Assembly: GCA_000415505.1 (NCBI GenBank) | Contig: KE354281.1 | Span: forward strand, 33,156 to 97,155 | Direction of reading: 5' to 3' | DNA: 64,000 bases | From: Streptomyces afghaniensis 772 | GTDB lineage: Bacteria > Actinomycetota > Actinomycetes > Streptomycetales > Streptomycetaceae | The notes under the pieces: generated by a model | Seen by the model: only the letters and a program-made list of their open reading frames with translations | Told to the model about the DNA's origin: nothing | Database searches by the model: none | Shown: positions 8,206-16,224 of the stretch, in pieces | Numbering within the stretch: the first letter of the stretch is position 1 | How the letters are laid out: every line of letters begins with the position of its first letter | Position numbers and translations under genes: made by a program

Positions 8206-8919
8206 ATGGCATTGGTTCTGGTGACGGGCGCGGCCGGCGGACTCGGGCGCGGCACGGCGGACGCGCTGGCCGCCGAGGGGCACGACGTGGTCGTGCACGT
8301 CCGCAACCGGTTCCGGCTCGCCGACGCGGACGACACCGCCCGGTGGAGAGGTGTCGTCACCGGGGACCTGGCCGACCTGGACGAGATCCGCGATGTCGCC
8401 CGGCAGGCCGCCGGGTTCGGCCGTTTCGACGCCGTCATCCACAACGCCGGCGTCATGAACCGCCCGGAAGACGTCACCGTCAACACGGTCGCGCCCTACC
8501 TGCTGACGGCGCTGATGGACAAGCCGGCCCGGCTCGTCTACCTCAGCAGCTCCATGCACCAGACGGGCTCCACCGACCTGCGGCGGCTGGCCGTCGGATC
8601 CGCTTCCTACGACGACACCAAACTGTGGGTCACCGCCCTCGCGCTCGCCGTCGCCTCCCGCTGGGAAGGAACCTCCAGCCACGCGGTCGACCCCGGGTGG
8701 GTCCCGACCCGCATGGGGGGTCGCGGCGCGCCCGACGATCTGACCGCCGGGCACGAGACCCAGGCATGGCTCGCCACCCACGACGACGTGACCCCGAGCA
8801 CCGGCGGCTACTGGTACCACCGGCAGACCCGGACACCACACCCCGCCACGCAGGACGAACAGTTCCAGGCTCAGCTCCTCCAAGCCCTGGAGAGGCACAC
8901 GGGCGTAGCGCTCGACTGA
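8206..8919 (+). CDS. SDR family NAD(P)-dependent oxidoreductase
   Basis: The 237-residue protein is a short-chain dehydrogenase/reductase. The cofactor motif is LVTGAAGGLGRGTADAL at residues 4-20, NAG appears in VIHNAGVMN, and the catalytic set is the Ser of VYLSSSMHQTG with the YxxxK of SYDDTKLW (about residues 129-133). It follows the zinc dehydrogenase by 34 bp and is probably co-transcribed and controlled by the XRE regulator. Its stop lies only five bases from the end of the convergent substrate-binding-protein fragment. The substrate cannot be inferred. Confidence 0.9.
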   Translation: MALVLVTGAAGGLGRGTADALAAEGHDVVVHVRNRFRLADADDTARWRGVVTGDLADLDEIRDVARQAAGFGRFDAVIHNAGVMNRPEDVTVNTVAPYLLTALMDKPARLVYLSSSMHQTGSTDLRRLAVGSASYDDTKLWVTALALAVASRWEGTSSHAVDPGWVPTRMGGRGAPDDLTAGHETQAWLATHDDVTPSTGGYWYHRQTRTPHPATQDEQFQAQLLQALERHTGVALD

Positions 8920-8924
8920 CCCCG

Positions 8925-10097
8925 CTACCCCTTCCGGGTCGGCCCGGCCTGCGGGGTGCCGTCGGCCGACGTGACCGTGGTGGCGGTGGTGCGGCCGTCC
9001 GGGGTGATCCGCAGGACGGGGATCGCCTTGTCCCGGGCGGCGCCGTCGTTGCCGAGGGCGATCCAGCCGCTCGCGCCCGGCAGCGGACCCTCCTGCCGCA
9101 GCCGGGCCAGCGTCCGGTGCACGTCGGTGACCGTCGGATCCGGCACCGCGGGGGTCACCCGCACCGCCCGCACCGCGGTGAGCAGGGCGTCGTGCATCAT
9201 GACGGCCCTGCCGTCCTCCAGGTCGCTGTGCGGGAACACGGCGGCGAAAAGGCCGTCGCGGAAGGGTGCGACGAGGTCCCTGTCGAACGCGTCCGGTGCC
9301 GAGTCCCACGCCCCGGGATGCGCGAGGCCGGTGTAGAGGAGGTCGATTCGGCCCTTGCCGAGGACATCGGCCAGCTCCCCCGCGTCGAAGCCCGCCGTGT
9401 GTCTGATCATCATCGTGTCGTCGCCGGACATCACGGTGATCCGGTGATCCCGGCAGCGGCGCGCGGCGAGGACGGTCAGGAGCTGCGGCAGCGTGGTGCC
9501 GCGTCCGGCGAAGTAGACGACGTCGGGCTTGGCCTCGCACACGTCCGCCAGCGCGGCGCGGAAGTCGGTCGGGCCGGACCGCGACGAGTCGAACAGGGTG
9601 GGCTCCGCGCGGACGAGCCGGCCGGGCGGAATCCGGAGGCGGAACTGCTGGGCGAGGGTGCTGGTGTACTGGTCCCCGGGGGCGACGTCCTGCACGAACA
9701 GGATCCGGGAGCGGGCGAGCGCCCCGGCCGACACGTGCTGTACGGCGGCCGCCGCCTGGTCGGCGTTGGTGGGCGCGACCCGTGCCAGCCCGGGAACGGC
9801 AGACCAGGAGTCGGCGGTGAGGACCGAACCGAAGGCGGGCAGACCGCCGGCCGTCAGCTCCTCCACCATGTCCTGGCTGGCGGCGGTGCTGCCGCCCAGG
9901 CCGAGCGCCGCCACGATCCGCTGGGCACGCCGGGCCCCGAGCACCTGCCCGACCGTGTGGTTGCGCTGCTCGGCGGAGCCTCCGGTCTGCCCGAACAGCA
10001 GCCGGACCGGGGCGCCTTCGGCCGGTCCGGTGAGCCGCCCGTTGGTCCTGAGCTGGGCGAAGTAGGCACCCTCCAGATCGCGCCGCACCGCCTCCAT
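8925..10097 (-). pseudogene. Branched-chain-type substrate-binding protein, N-terminally truncated
   Basis: The 390 codons read like the type I periplasmic-binding fold used by branched-chain amino-acid ABC receptors: VLGARRAQRIVAALGLGGST, VARVAPTNADQA-type segments, and later RAALADVCEAKPDVVYFAGR. No signal sequence or lipobox is present, and the frame meets a TGA about ten codons upstream of the first ATG, exactly where an unrelated gene fragment on the other strand begins. The coding frame therefore appears to have lost its 5' portion. Codon use is still typical, so the loss is probably recent. It could be a cytoplasmic regulatory protein that truly starts here, but I find that less likely. 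Confidence 0.6.
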
Positions 10098-10125
10098 CGA
10101 GGCGACGCCGTCGGAGGGGCGTCAG

Positions 10126-10311
10126 ATGCACCATCGCGAGTTCCCCGAGGACCGGCTGCCCGTCCTGCTGAAGTGGCACGAGAGCGAGCCGGTCACCGAG
10201 TACGAGCTGCACCGCAACGCCGCCATCGCGGAGATCCAGCGCAACCGCAATCCGCCGATAGACCATCCGGAGTGGGCCCGCGAGATCGACTTCTCCGGGG
10301 TCTGGCCCTGA
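10126..10311 (+). pseudogene. C-terminal fragment of an endonuclease I family nuclease
   Basis: The 61 codons contain LPVLLKWHESEPVTEYELHR and then RNRNPPIDHPEWA. These are the conserved C-terminal signatures of secreted endonuclease I (EndA/Vibrio Dns-type) nucleases, in which the family pattern is a WH...D/EPV...E..RN...Q.NRNPF.DHPEWA run. The N-terminal catalytic His and metal-site region is absent, so it should be inactive. The fragment starts a few bases from the truncated end of the leftward substrate-binding gene, marking a recombination join between two broken genes. Confidence 0.7.
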
Positions 10312-10431
10312 GAGGTCGGACGAAGCACGGCGGCCACCACAGGTCGTTCGCGCGGATGCAAGCTGCGGGACAGCCCCTGTCGGCCTATCGTCGAAGAGTA
10401 GATCGAGCAGGACATCCAGCTCCTGACATCC

Positions 10432-10451
10432 AGCTCGCTGTCGAGCGAGCT
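10432..10451. promoter_or_regulatory. AGCTCGCT-GTCG-AGCGAGCT hairpin
   Basis: A perfect 8-bp stem with a four-base loop lies 55 bp upstream of the small propeller-repeat gene, in a 195-bp stretch otherwise lacking genes. It could be a terminator for read-through from the nuclease remnant or an operator at the head of the eCIS locus. Just upstream GACATCCAGCTC occurs twice in 15 bp. Confidence 0.35.
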
Positions 10452-10506
10452 TGGCCCTTGGCCTTCATCTATCTCAGTGACCTCGCGATACAGGCAGGGA
10501 GGCACC

Positions 10507-10815
10507 GTGAGCATACGCATCCTGACGTGTACCAGATTGACGGATGGCCGGCCACAGCTGTGGGCGATGACGGGGACCGGCAACGTGGTCACCTCATGGC
10601 AGATCGGCGGGACCCAGGCCGACCCGAAATGGGTGGACTGGCAGACGTTCACCAAGCCTCCTGGAGCTGTCCGAACTCTGATGGGTGCTCCCCTGTTGGA
10701 CGGGCGGCCGCAGCTCTGGGCCGTGACAACCGAGGTTGGCGTATTCACCATCTGCAAGGTGACCACGAACCCCGACGCGGCCTGGAGCAGTTGGACGAAG
10801 TTCACGGTCCCGTGA
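10507..10815 (+). CDS. Small two-repeat beta-propeller/tectonin-like protein
   Basis: A 102-residue protein made of two copies of a roughly 40-residue repeat. Each starts DGRPQLWA (about residues 13 and 60), continues with a turn and strand, and ends in a W-x-x-W/F element (KWVDWQTF and AWSSWTKF). The pattern resembles single blades of tectonin/PLL-like lectin propellers, which normally need five to seven blades, so this may be a remnant or may assemble as an oligomer. I chose GTG 10507 because GGGAGG lies 4-9 bases upstream. It immediately precedes the eCIS effector candidate and may be an accessory of that locus. The function is unknown. Confidence 0.55.
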   Translation: MSIRILTCTRLTDGRPQLWAMTGTGNVVTSWQIGGTQADPKWVDWQTFTKPPGAVRTLMGAPLLDGRPQLWAVTTEVGVFTICKVTTNPDAAWSSWTKFTVP

Positions 10816-10924
10816 GGCCGCTTCGCCCGCCGCAGGCGTGCGGTGAGGGGGACATGCCCACAGTGGCACCGGCGCAGGATCCGCCCGGGACGGGTGGGTG
10901 AGGAATCCACGTGGGAGGAATGCG

Positions 10925-13225
10925 GTGCGCCTCATTCATGCCTACGCTACTCCGCCGATGCGGAGTCGGGCGACCGCAGCGGACGAACTGCAGACACGCA
11001 GCCGTTCAGTGCCGCGTGCGCAGGTGAAGCGCGGCCTCGGGAACCAGTACGTCGTCGGGATGCGCCGCGCACTCACTCAAGCGCCCGCTTCGTGCGGCGG
11101 CGCGCGTCCGGAAACGGACTTCCGCTGCGCGGAGTCCTCACGTCCGCCATCCGACATCGGAGAACCGCTGAGCCGTGACCTGTGCCTTGGTCTGGAGGGC
11201 GTGTTCGGCACCGACCTTGGCCACGTGCGGCTGCACGCGGGGCCTCAGGCCGATGCCGATGCCAGGAGACTGGACGCCGCCGCCTTCACCGCCGGTCGGG
11301 ACATCTTCTTCCGTTCGGGCGCGTTCGCCCCCGCAACCAGGGAAGGGCTGCGCCTTCTTGCACACGAGGTGACGCACACCGTCCAGCTGCGGCGGACGGA
11401 GGGTGGCACCGACTCAGGCAGCGAGCATCGCCGGGACCCGGTGAGTGACCCCGGCGATCCTGCGGAGCGGGAGGCCGAGCTTGTCGCCGGCCAACTGGTG
11501 AACGGTGTCGCCCATCCGTCCCTCGCAGTGAGCGAGAAGACGCAGTCGGCCCCCGCCTCAACCGGCCTGGGGACCAAGGTGGCCGTCCTGCGCAGCCCAG
11601 CGACGGACAACATAAGCCGCCGTACGAGTTGGTACGGCGATCTGGATGAACGCATGCTCGGGCGCGATCTCTTGGACCGGGCGCGGGCCGGTGACTTCCC
11701 GTTCGTGCAGGAGGCCTTCGACGCCCTGGGGTCCTCCGACCGCGACGACGTGGCGTACGAGTTCTGTGTCGCGGCAACCTATGCGGAAATACAGGCGATG
11801 ACCGCCAGCGCCGCCGGGCGCGCCGTCATCGACCGTCTTTTCGACGAGCTCACCACGGGAACCAAGGACGCCGATGAGCAGCGGGAGGCCGACCGTCTCC
11901 TGAAAGTCAAAGCAGCGCGCATGACGCCGGAGGAATTCGGCACTGCGATACGTACTGCGAAGATCTTCCCCTTCCGGCTGCCCGGCTTCACCGTCTACGA
12001 CAGCGCTCCGATCAGCGCCGAGCGGAGGCCTGGCGGCCGTATCCGGGTGCACATGCCCACTCGTGTCCTTGGCACCGCGATGTTCCGGGCGGATACCGGG
12101 ACTCTGCCCGCCGACACATTCATCAACGGAATTGAGTTGCCCGAGACCGAAATTGTCGGCGTCCGCATGTACGACCTCGGCGGGGCGGTCGTCTACCGCC
12201 CCGCGCTCTTCTTGTTGGAGCTCTCCAATGAGACGTCCACGACCGTGCTGTCCAAAATGGCGGAGGCCATCGGCATCGGACTCACCCTCGGCGCGGGTTC
12301 CCTCGTCGGACTCGGGGTCGAGGCGACCATGGCGGCGCGCGTCCTGTTGTGGGCGGACAGGGCCGCGTTCGTCCTCGGCACACTGACATCGGTCATCAAG
12401 GAACATCGCGGTGAGATCCTCGCCCACTTCGGCGACACCGGTCGGGAATTCCTGCGCTACGTCGACTTCGTGCAGAGCGCGACGGCCATTTACGGCTTCG
12501 CACGTGTCGCGCTGTCCCTGGGACAGCTCGTCAACGGGCTGCGGATCGCGTATGGAAACCTGCGCTCCGCTGCCAAGGCCACGAAAGAAGGCGGCACTGG
12601 CGGTGTCACGGGCGAGTTGACCCGCAGCACGGACGAATTGCTGCGTCAGGCGGACGGCATCCAGGGCGCCAAGGTGGCCGCGACCGCACCACCGACGACC
12701 GCACCACCGACGACGGCTCCCGCTCCGACACCCGTGCCCCCCGGTTTCGGCCCTGACGCCCGGGTGCCGCGGGCGGGGGCCCGGCGCGTCTACTCCCAGG
12801 GAGAGGCCCCGACCTGCGGACCTGTCGCTTGCGGCATGGTCGTCGATACGATGGGCCAGCCGCATGATTTGACGGAGTTGGTCAAAGTGGCCGGCCCGAA
12901 AGGTACACCGATGGAAGTCGTGCTGGATCTCATGCGCCGCCACCGGATCGACGCCGAGCTGCGCACAGGTCTGACGGTCGACGATCTGGCCCGAGCTACC
13001 AGTTCCCGGGCCGGCGGAAATCCCGCAATTGCAGTGCTCCGGGAACCGCCCGGCGCGAGCCACCCACTGCACGCGGTTGTCGTGGACGGCGTGACGGAGC
13101 GCTTGGGCCAACGGGTGGTGGCCGTCCGTAATCCTCAGAGGACGGGTACTCAGTATTTCGAGCTCGCCGACAAATTTGCGAAGGACTTCATCGGCCAGGC
13201 CATCACCGTCAACTACTCGTACTAG
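10925..13225 (+). CDS. DUF4157 (eCIS core) protein with C-terminal C39-like cysteine peptidase: candidate injected toxin
   Basis: A 766-residue modular protein. Residues 1-70 are basic and disordered and include RGLGNQYVVG, similar to the LQR-x-GN motif preceding DUF4157 domains. The DUF4157 domain (about 75-155) has a metalloprotease-like HEVTH at 147-151. A helical middle region contains a hydrophobic stretch near 445-490. After a PTTAPPTTAP-type linker the C-terminus reads as a papain-like C39 peptidase: Gln625 in YSQGEAPTC, Cys631, a His in SHPLHAVVVDGV (about 716) and Asn736 in VRNPQ, giving the family's Q-x5-C layout. GGGAGGAA lies seven bases before the GTG. Proteins of this design are known eCIS-associated cargo, so injection as a toxin is inferred. 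Confidence 0.75.
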   Translation: MRLIHAYATPPMRSRATAADELQTRSRSVPRAQVKRGLGNQYVVGMRRALTQAPASCGGARPETDFRCAESSRPPSDIGEPLSRDLCLGLEGVFGTDLGHVRLHAGPQADADARRLDAAAFTAGRDIFFRSGAFAPATREGLRLLAHEVTHTVQLRRTEGGTDSGSEHRRDPVSDPGDPAEREAELVAGQLVNGVAHPSLAVSEKTQSAPASTGLGTKVAVLRSPATDNISRRTSWYGDLDERMLGRDLLDRARAGDFPFVQEAFDALGSSDRDDVAYEFCVAATYAEIQAMTASAAGRAVIDRLFDELTTGTKDADEQREADRLLKVKAARMTPEEFGTAIRTAKIFPFRLPGFTVYDSAPISAERRPGGRIRVHMPTRVLGTAMFRADTGTLPADTFINGIELPETEIVGVRMYDLGGAVVYRPALFLLELSNETSTTVLSKMAEAIGIGLTLGAGSLVGLGVEATMAARVLLWADRAAFVLGTLTSVIKEHRGEILAHFGDTGREFLRYVDFVQSATAIYGFARVALSLGQLVNGLRIAYGNLRSAAKATKEGGTGGVTGELTRSTDELLRQADGIQGAKVAATAPPTTAPPTTAPAPTPVPPGFGPDARVPRAGARRVYSQGEAPTCGPVACGMVVDTMGQPHDLTELVKVAGPKGTPMEVVLDLMRRHRIDAELRTGLTVDDLARATSSRAGGNPAIAVLREPPGASHPLHAVVVDGVTERLGQRVVAVRNPQRTGTQYFELADKFAKDFIGQAITVNYSY

Positions 13226-13255
13226 GCCAACGGGAACCACGCGGAGGAGAGCAGG

Positions 13256-13648
13256 GTGCGGCGCGAGCAGGATGTCATGTCGGTGTCGGAGGTTAGGGAG
13301 CAGATTGACCGGCTGGACGGCATGTCAGTGCAGGTCCGCGGCCTGCTCGTCGTGCTGGCCGAGGGCGCCTACCTCGTCCAATTGGGTGATCGGCCACCGG
13401 AGCCGACGGAGACGGTCTCTGTGTCGGCGGACCGCTTGTTCGTGGACGCGCCGGATCTGGTCGACCGCTTGTTCGCCGCGGTGCCGGTCTACGTGGGCGG
13501 CCCCTTCAGCTACCGCGACGAGGCGATCCTGGCCGGACGTGTCGTCCGCCGCTCGGACGGGGCACCCACGCTCACGGAGATCGGCGACGTGACAGTGGTG
13601 CGCCTGGGCAACCGATACGAGGTCAGCCTCGATCGCCAAGAGCCCTGA
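13256..13648 (+). CDS. Small unknown protein after the effector (possible immunity or loading partner)
   Basis: I do not recognise a family for this 130-residue protein. It is acidic, lacks a signal peptide or membrane segment, and alternates short beta-strand-like runs (VQVRGLLVVLAEGAYLVQL, PVYVGGPFSY, DVTVVRLGNRYEV) that could form a small barrel such as an OB fold. GGAGGAGAG sits 6-13 bases before GTG 13256. It lies 30 bp after the DUF4157/C39 gene and 94 bp before the sheath gene. A small gene directly behind a toxin-like gene suggests an immunity protein or cargo adaptor, but nothing in the sequence proves either. Confidence 0.5.
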   Translation: MRREQDVMSVSEVREQIDRLDGMSVQVRGLLVVLAEGAYLVQLGDRPPEPTETVSVSADRLFVDAPDLVDRLFAAVPVYVGGPFSYRDEAILAGRVVRRSDGAPTLTEIGDVTVVRLGNRYEVSLDRQEP

Positions 13649-13742
13649 CGCCGCGGTGACGCGTCGGTGACGTCATCGGGGAAGGGACATCGGAGTCGGC
13701 CTGCCAGGCCGCGTCCAAGGCCTCCGCGAGAGGAGATGACCC

Positions 13743-15683
13743 ATGCCGACGCCGTCATATCCAGGCGTCTACGTCGAGGAGACTTCTGGTGGCGTGAGGC
13801 CACTCACCGTGGCGAGCACCTCCACCGCCGCATTCGTCGGACTGGCGGAGAGGGGTCCGGTGGCGGCCACCCGTGTCACCAACTGGACCGAGTTCCAGCG
13901 CCTCTACGGCTCGTTCTCCTCCGAGGGCTTGCTGGCCCACAGCGTGTTTCAGTACTTCAACAATGGCGGGCGCCAATGCTACGTCGTACGCGTCACCCGG
14001 GCGGAAGCACGGACCGCGAGCGTCTCGCTGCGGAACCGGGCGGAGCAGCCGGTACCCGGACTGACCTTTTCGGCCATGAGCCCCGGCGCCTGGGGCAATA
14101 CCCTGGTCCTGTCGATCGAGGACGGAACCGAGGACCCTGGTAACACGTTCAAGGTGTCTGTCCGGCGGCAGACCGATCCGGCTGTGGTCGCGCCGGGCTT
14201 GGGAGCGACGGATCCCGTAGAGGAGTTCGACAACCTCACCACAGACCCGGGCGCTTCCAGATTCGTGGCCAGTGTCCTCGAGGCGGAGTCAGAATTCATC
14301 AGGGCGGTGCTCCTGGAAGAGAACACCGCGGTCCAGCGGGGCCTGCTCCGGGGCGGTGGCGCACCGGAGCTACCTCTAGAAACGCCTGTCACCTTCCAGA
14401 TCAACGTGGACGGCGACGGATTCCAGGACGTGACACTGCCGGAAGAAGTCGGCACCGTTACCGCCCCGGAAGCAGCGGCGACCGCGATCCAGGACGCCGT
14501 GCGCACCCTCACCAGGAAGAAGGAGTCCACCGACGCCGCGGCGTTCACAGCGTTCACGTGTGAGGTAGAAGGGGAAGGTGAGGAGGTCCGGTTGGTGTTG
14601 CGGTCGGGCACGGCCGTCCCCACCTCGTCGGTACGCGTGCAGCCCGCGGAGTTCAACGGCGCGGCTGACGAACTCAAGCTGAGCCTCGCCGCCGGTGGAC
14701 GGCCCGAGGACGGTTCGGCTCTGCGCCGGCCGGTGAAAGCCGACCTGGTGCAGATCGGCGACGCGGCGGTGCAAGGTGACGTCACGGCTGTCGCACCGGG
14801 CATCGACGGCACCACGGAAGTCCCCGAGGCGATGTTCGCGGAGGCCTTCGGTCGGCTGGACAACATCACCGACTTCAGCCTTCTGGCGGTACCGGGCGTC
14901 GGCACCCCGGCGATGATGAACGCGGGCATGGCCTACTGCGCCAACCGGCCTCTGCGCGACGTCTTTTACATCGGGGAAACGCGGCATGACGACATCACCC
15001 CTGAGCAGGCGGCTGTCTTCCGGAGAGGTCTCACCGCCCCCAACTCCTACGGGGCGCTGTACTTCCCTTGGGTGAAGGCTCTTGATCCCACCGGCAAATC
15101 GCGTGACCCGATCATGCTGCCGCCCTCCGGATACATCGCAGGGGTGTACGCGCGTATCGATGCCTCACGCGGTGTTTGGAAGGCACCCGCCGGCACCGAG
15201 GCGAGCCTCAACGGAGTCGTGGGCGTGGCGACGGAACTCAGCGACGTACAGCACGGCACCCTGAACCCGATCGACGTGGACGTTATCCGCCGCTTCCCCC
15301 AGGCCGGTGTGGTCGCCTTCGGTGCGCGCACGATCAGCTCGGATCCGCAGTGGCGGTATGTGCCGGTCCGCCGTACCGCGATCATGCTACGGGTCAGCAT
15401 CTACTACGGCATCCAATGGGCTGTCTTCGAGCCCAACGATGAGCCATTGTGGTCCCAGCTACGGCTCAGTATCGGCTCGTTCATGACGACGCTCTACCGT
15501 CAGGGCGCGTTCCAAGGAGCCTCAGCCTCGCAGGCGTTCTTCGTCAAGTGTGACGACGAGACGACGACGCAGACGGACATCGACAACGGAGTGGTCAACG
15601 TCCTGGTGGGTTTCGCGCCTCTGAAGCCTGCTGAGTTCGTTGTCGTGAAGATCAGCCAGAAGGCGGGAATGGCGTCCGGCTGA
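13743..15683 (+). CDS. eCIS contractile sheath protein
   Basis: The 646-residue protein is a phage-tail sheath homologue (Afp2-4/Pvc2-4/Cis2 type), which polymerises around the inner tube and contracts to drive it into the target. Diagnostic are the N-terminal PTPSYPGVYVEE segment, FVGLAERGPV, and the conserved C-terminal domain running from GVVAFGARTISSDPQWRYVP through IYYGIQWAVFEPNDEPLW to VGFAPLKPAEFVVVKI. The central part, about residues 130-340, is the variable surface domain. It has a strong GAGGAG before the ATG and is followed by the tube gene, the canonical order. Only one sheath gene is present, whereas Afp and PVC loci carry three. Confidence 0.95.
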   Translation: MPTPSYPGVYVEETSGGVRPLTVASTSTAAFVGLAERGPVAATRVTNWTEFQRLYGSFSSEGLLAHSVFQYFNNGGRQCYVVRVTRAEARTASVSLRNRAEQPVPGLTFSAMSPGAWGNTLVLSIEDGTEDPGNTFKVSVRRQTDPAVVAPGLGATDPVEEFDNLTTDPGASRFVASVLEAESEFIRAVLLEENTAVQRGLLRGGGAPELPLETPVTFQINVDGDGFQDVTLPEEVGTVTAPEAAATAIQDAVRTLTRKKESTDAAAFTAFTCEVEGEGEEVRLVLRSGTAVPTSSVRVQPAEFNGAADELKLSLAAGGRPEDGSALRRPVKADLVQIGDAAVQGDVTAVAPGIDGTTEVPEAMFAEAFGRLDNITDFSLLAVPGVGTPAMMNAGMAYCANRPLRDVFYIGETRHDDITPEQAAVFRRGLTAPNSYGALYFPWVKALDPTGKSRDPIMLPPSGYIAGVYARIDASRGVWKAPAGTEASLNGVVGVATELSDVQHGTLNPIDVDVIRRFPQAGVVAFGARTISSDPQWRYVPVRRTAIMLRVSIYYGIQWAVFEPNDEPLWSQLRLSIGSFMTTLYRQGAFQGASASQAFFVKCDDETTTQTDIDNGVVNVLVGFAPLKPAEFVVVKISQKAGMASG

Positions 15684-15713
15684 GTGTGGCGCCCGGTGTG
15701 AGGAGATCGGCCG

Positions 15714-16214
15714 ATGGCCAAGTTCACCGTCAACAGTACCCGGTTCGATCCGTACCTCGGGTACAGATTCAAGATCAAATGGGATAATCAGTACGTCGCC
15801 GCGCTCAGCAAGTGCAGTGCGTTGAAGCGAACCACGGAGGTCACGCCCTGGTACGAGGGTGGTGACGCGAGCGGGCCGCATCAGATCCCCGGAAAGACGA
15901 AATACGACGCCATCACTTTGGAGGCCGGTGTCACTCATGACACCGCCTTCGAGGAGTGGGCCAACAAGGTCAACAACTTTCAGGGCGACGCCGCGATGTC
16001 CCTGGCGACCTTTCGCAAGGACATCGCCATCGAGGTCTACAACCACCAAGGCCAGAAGGTGTTGGCGTACAACGTCTTCCGGTGCTGGGTTTCTGAGTAT
16101 CAGGCACTGCCGCAACTGGACGCGTCAGCGAACGCCGTGATGATCACCACGATCAAGCTCGAGAACGAGGGCTGGGTGCGCGACACCTCGGTGACCGAGC
16201 CCACGGAGACTTAG
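15714..16214 (+). CDS. eCIS inner tube protein (T4 gp19-like)
   Basis: A 166-residue member of the phage T4-like tail tube family (Afp1/Pvc1/Cis1). Typical are FRFKIKWDN-like entry (here YRFKIKWDNQYVAALSKCSA), the TEVTPWYEGGD loop, and DAITLEAGVTHD, followed by FEEWANKVNN. Hexameric rings of this protein stack into the rigid tube through which cargo travels. It starts 30 bp after the sheath with a GAGGAG site. Its start region uses visibly more A/T-ending codons than the flanking metabolic genes, consistent with the locus having a separate history. Only a single tube gene is seen; some Streptomyces loci carry two. Confidence 0.95.
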   Translation: MAKFTVNSTRFDPYLGYRFKIKWDNQYVAALSKCSALKRTTEVTPWYEGGDASGPHQIPGKTKYDAITLEAGVTHDTAFEEWANKVNNFQGDAAMSLATFRKDIAIEVYNHQGQKVLAYNVFRCWVSEYQALPQLDASANAVMITTIKLENEGWVRDTSVTEPTET

Positions 16215-16224
16215 GAGGCACGTG

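Noticed and set aside
8161-10266. 701-codon open frame on the minus strand across the SDR and substrate-binding region
   Set aside because: It is Arg/Gly/Pro-rich low-complexity sequence antisense to, or out of frame with, clearly recognisable genes; a normal consequence of high-GC DNA.
10322-10500. Promoter elements for the eCIS locus
   Set aside because: No convincing -35/-10 pair could be distinguished from background by eye; only the hairpin at 10432-10451 is reported.
11558-13240. 560-codon minus-strand open frame opposite the DUF4157/C39 gene
   Set aside because: Antisense shadow; no ribosome-binding site or domain motif, and the plus strand carries the recognisable HEVTH and C39 features.
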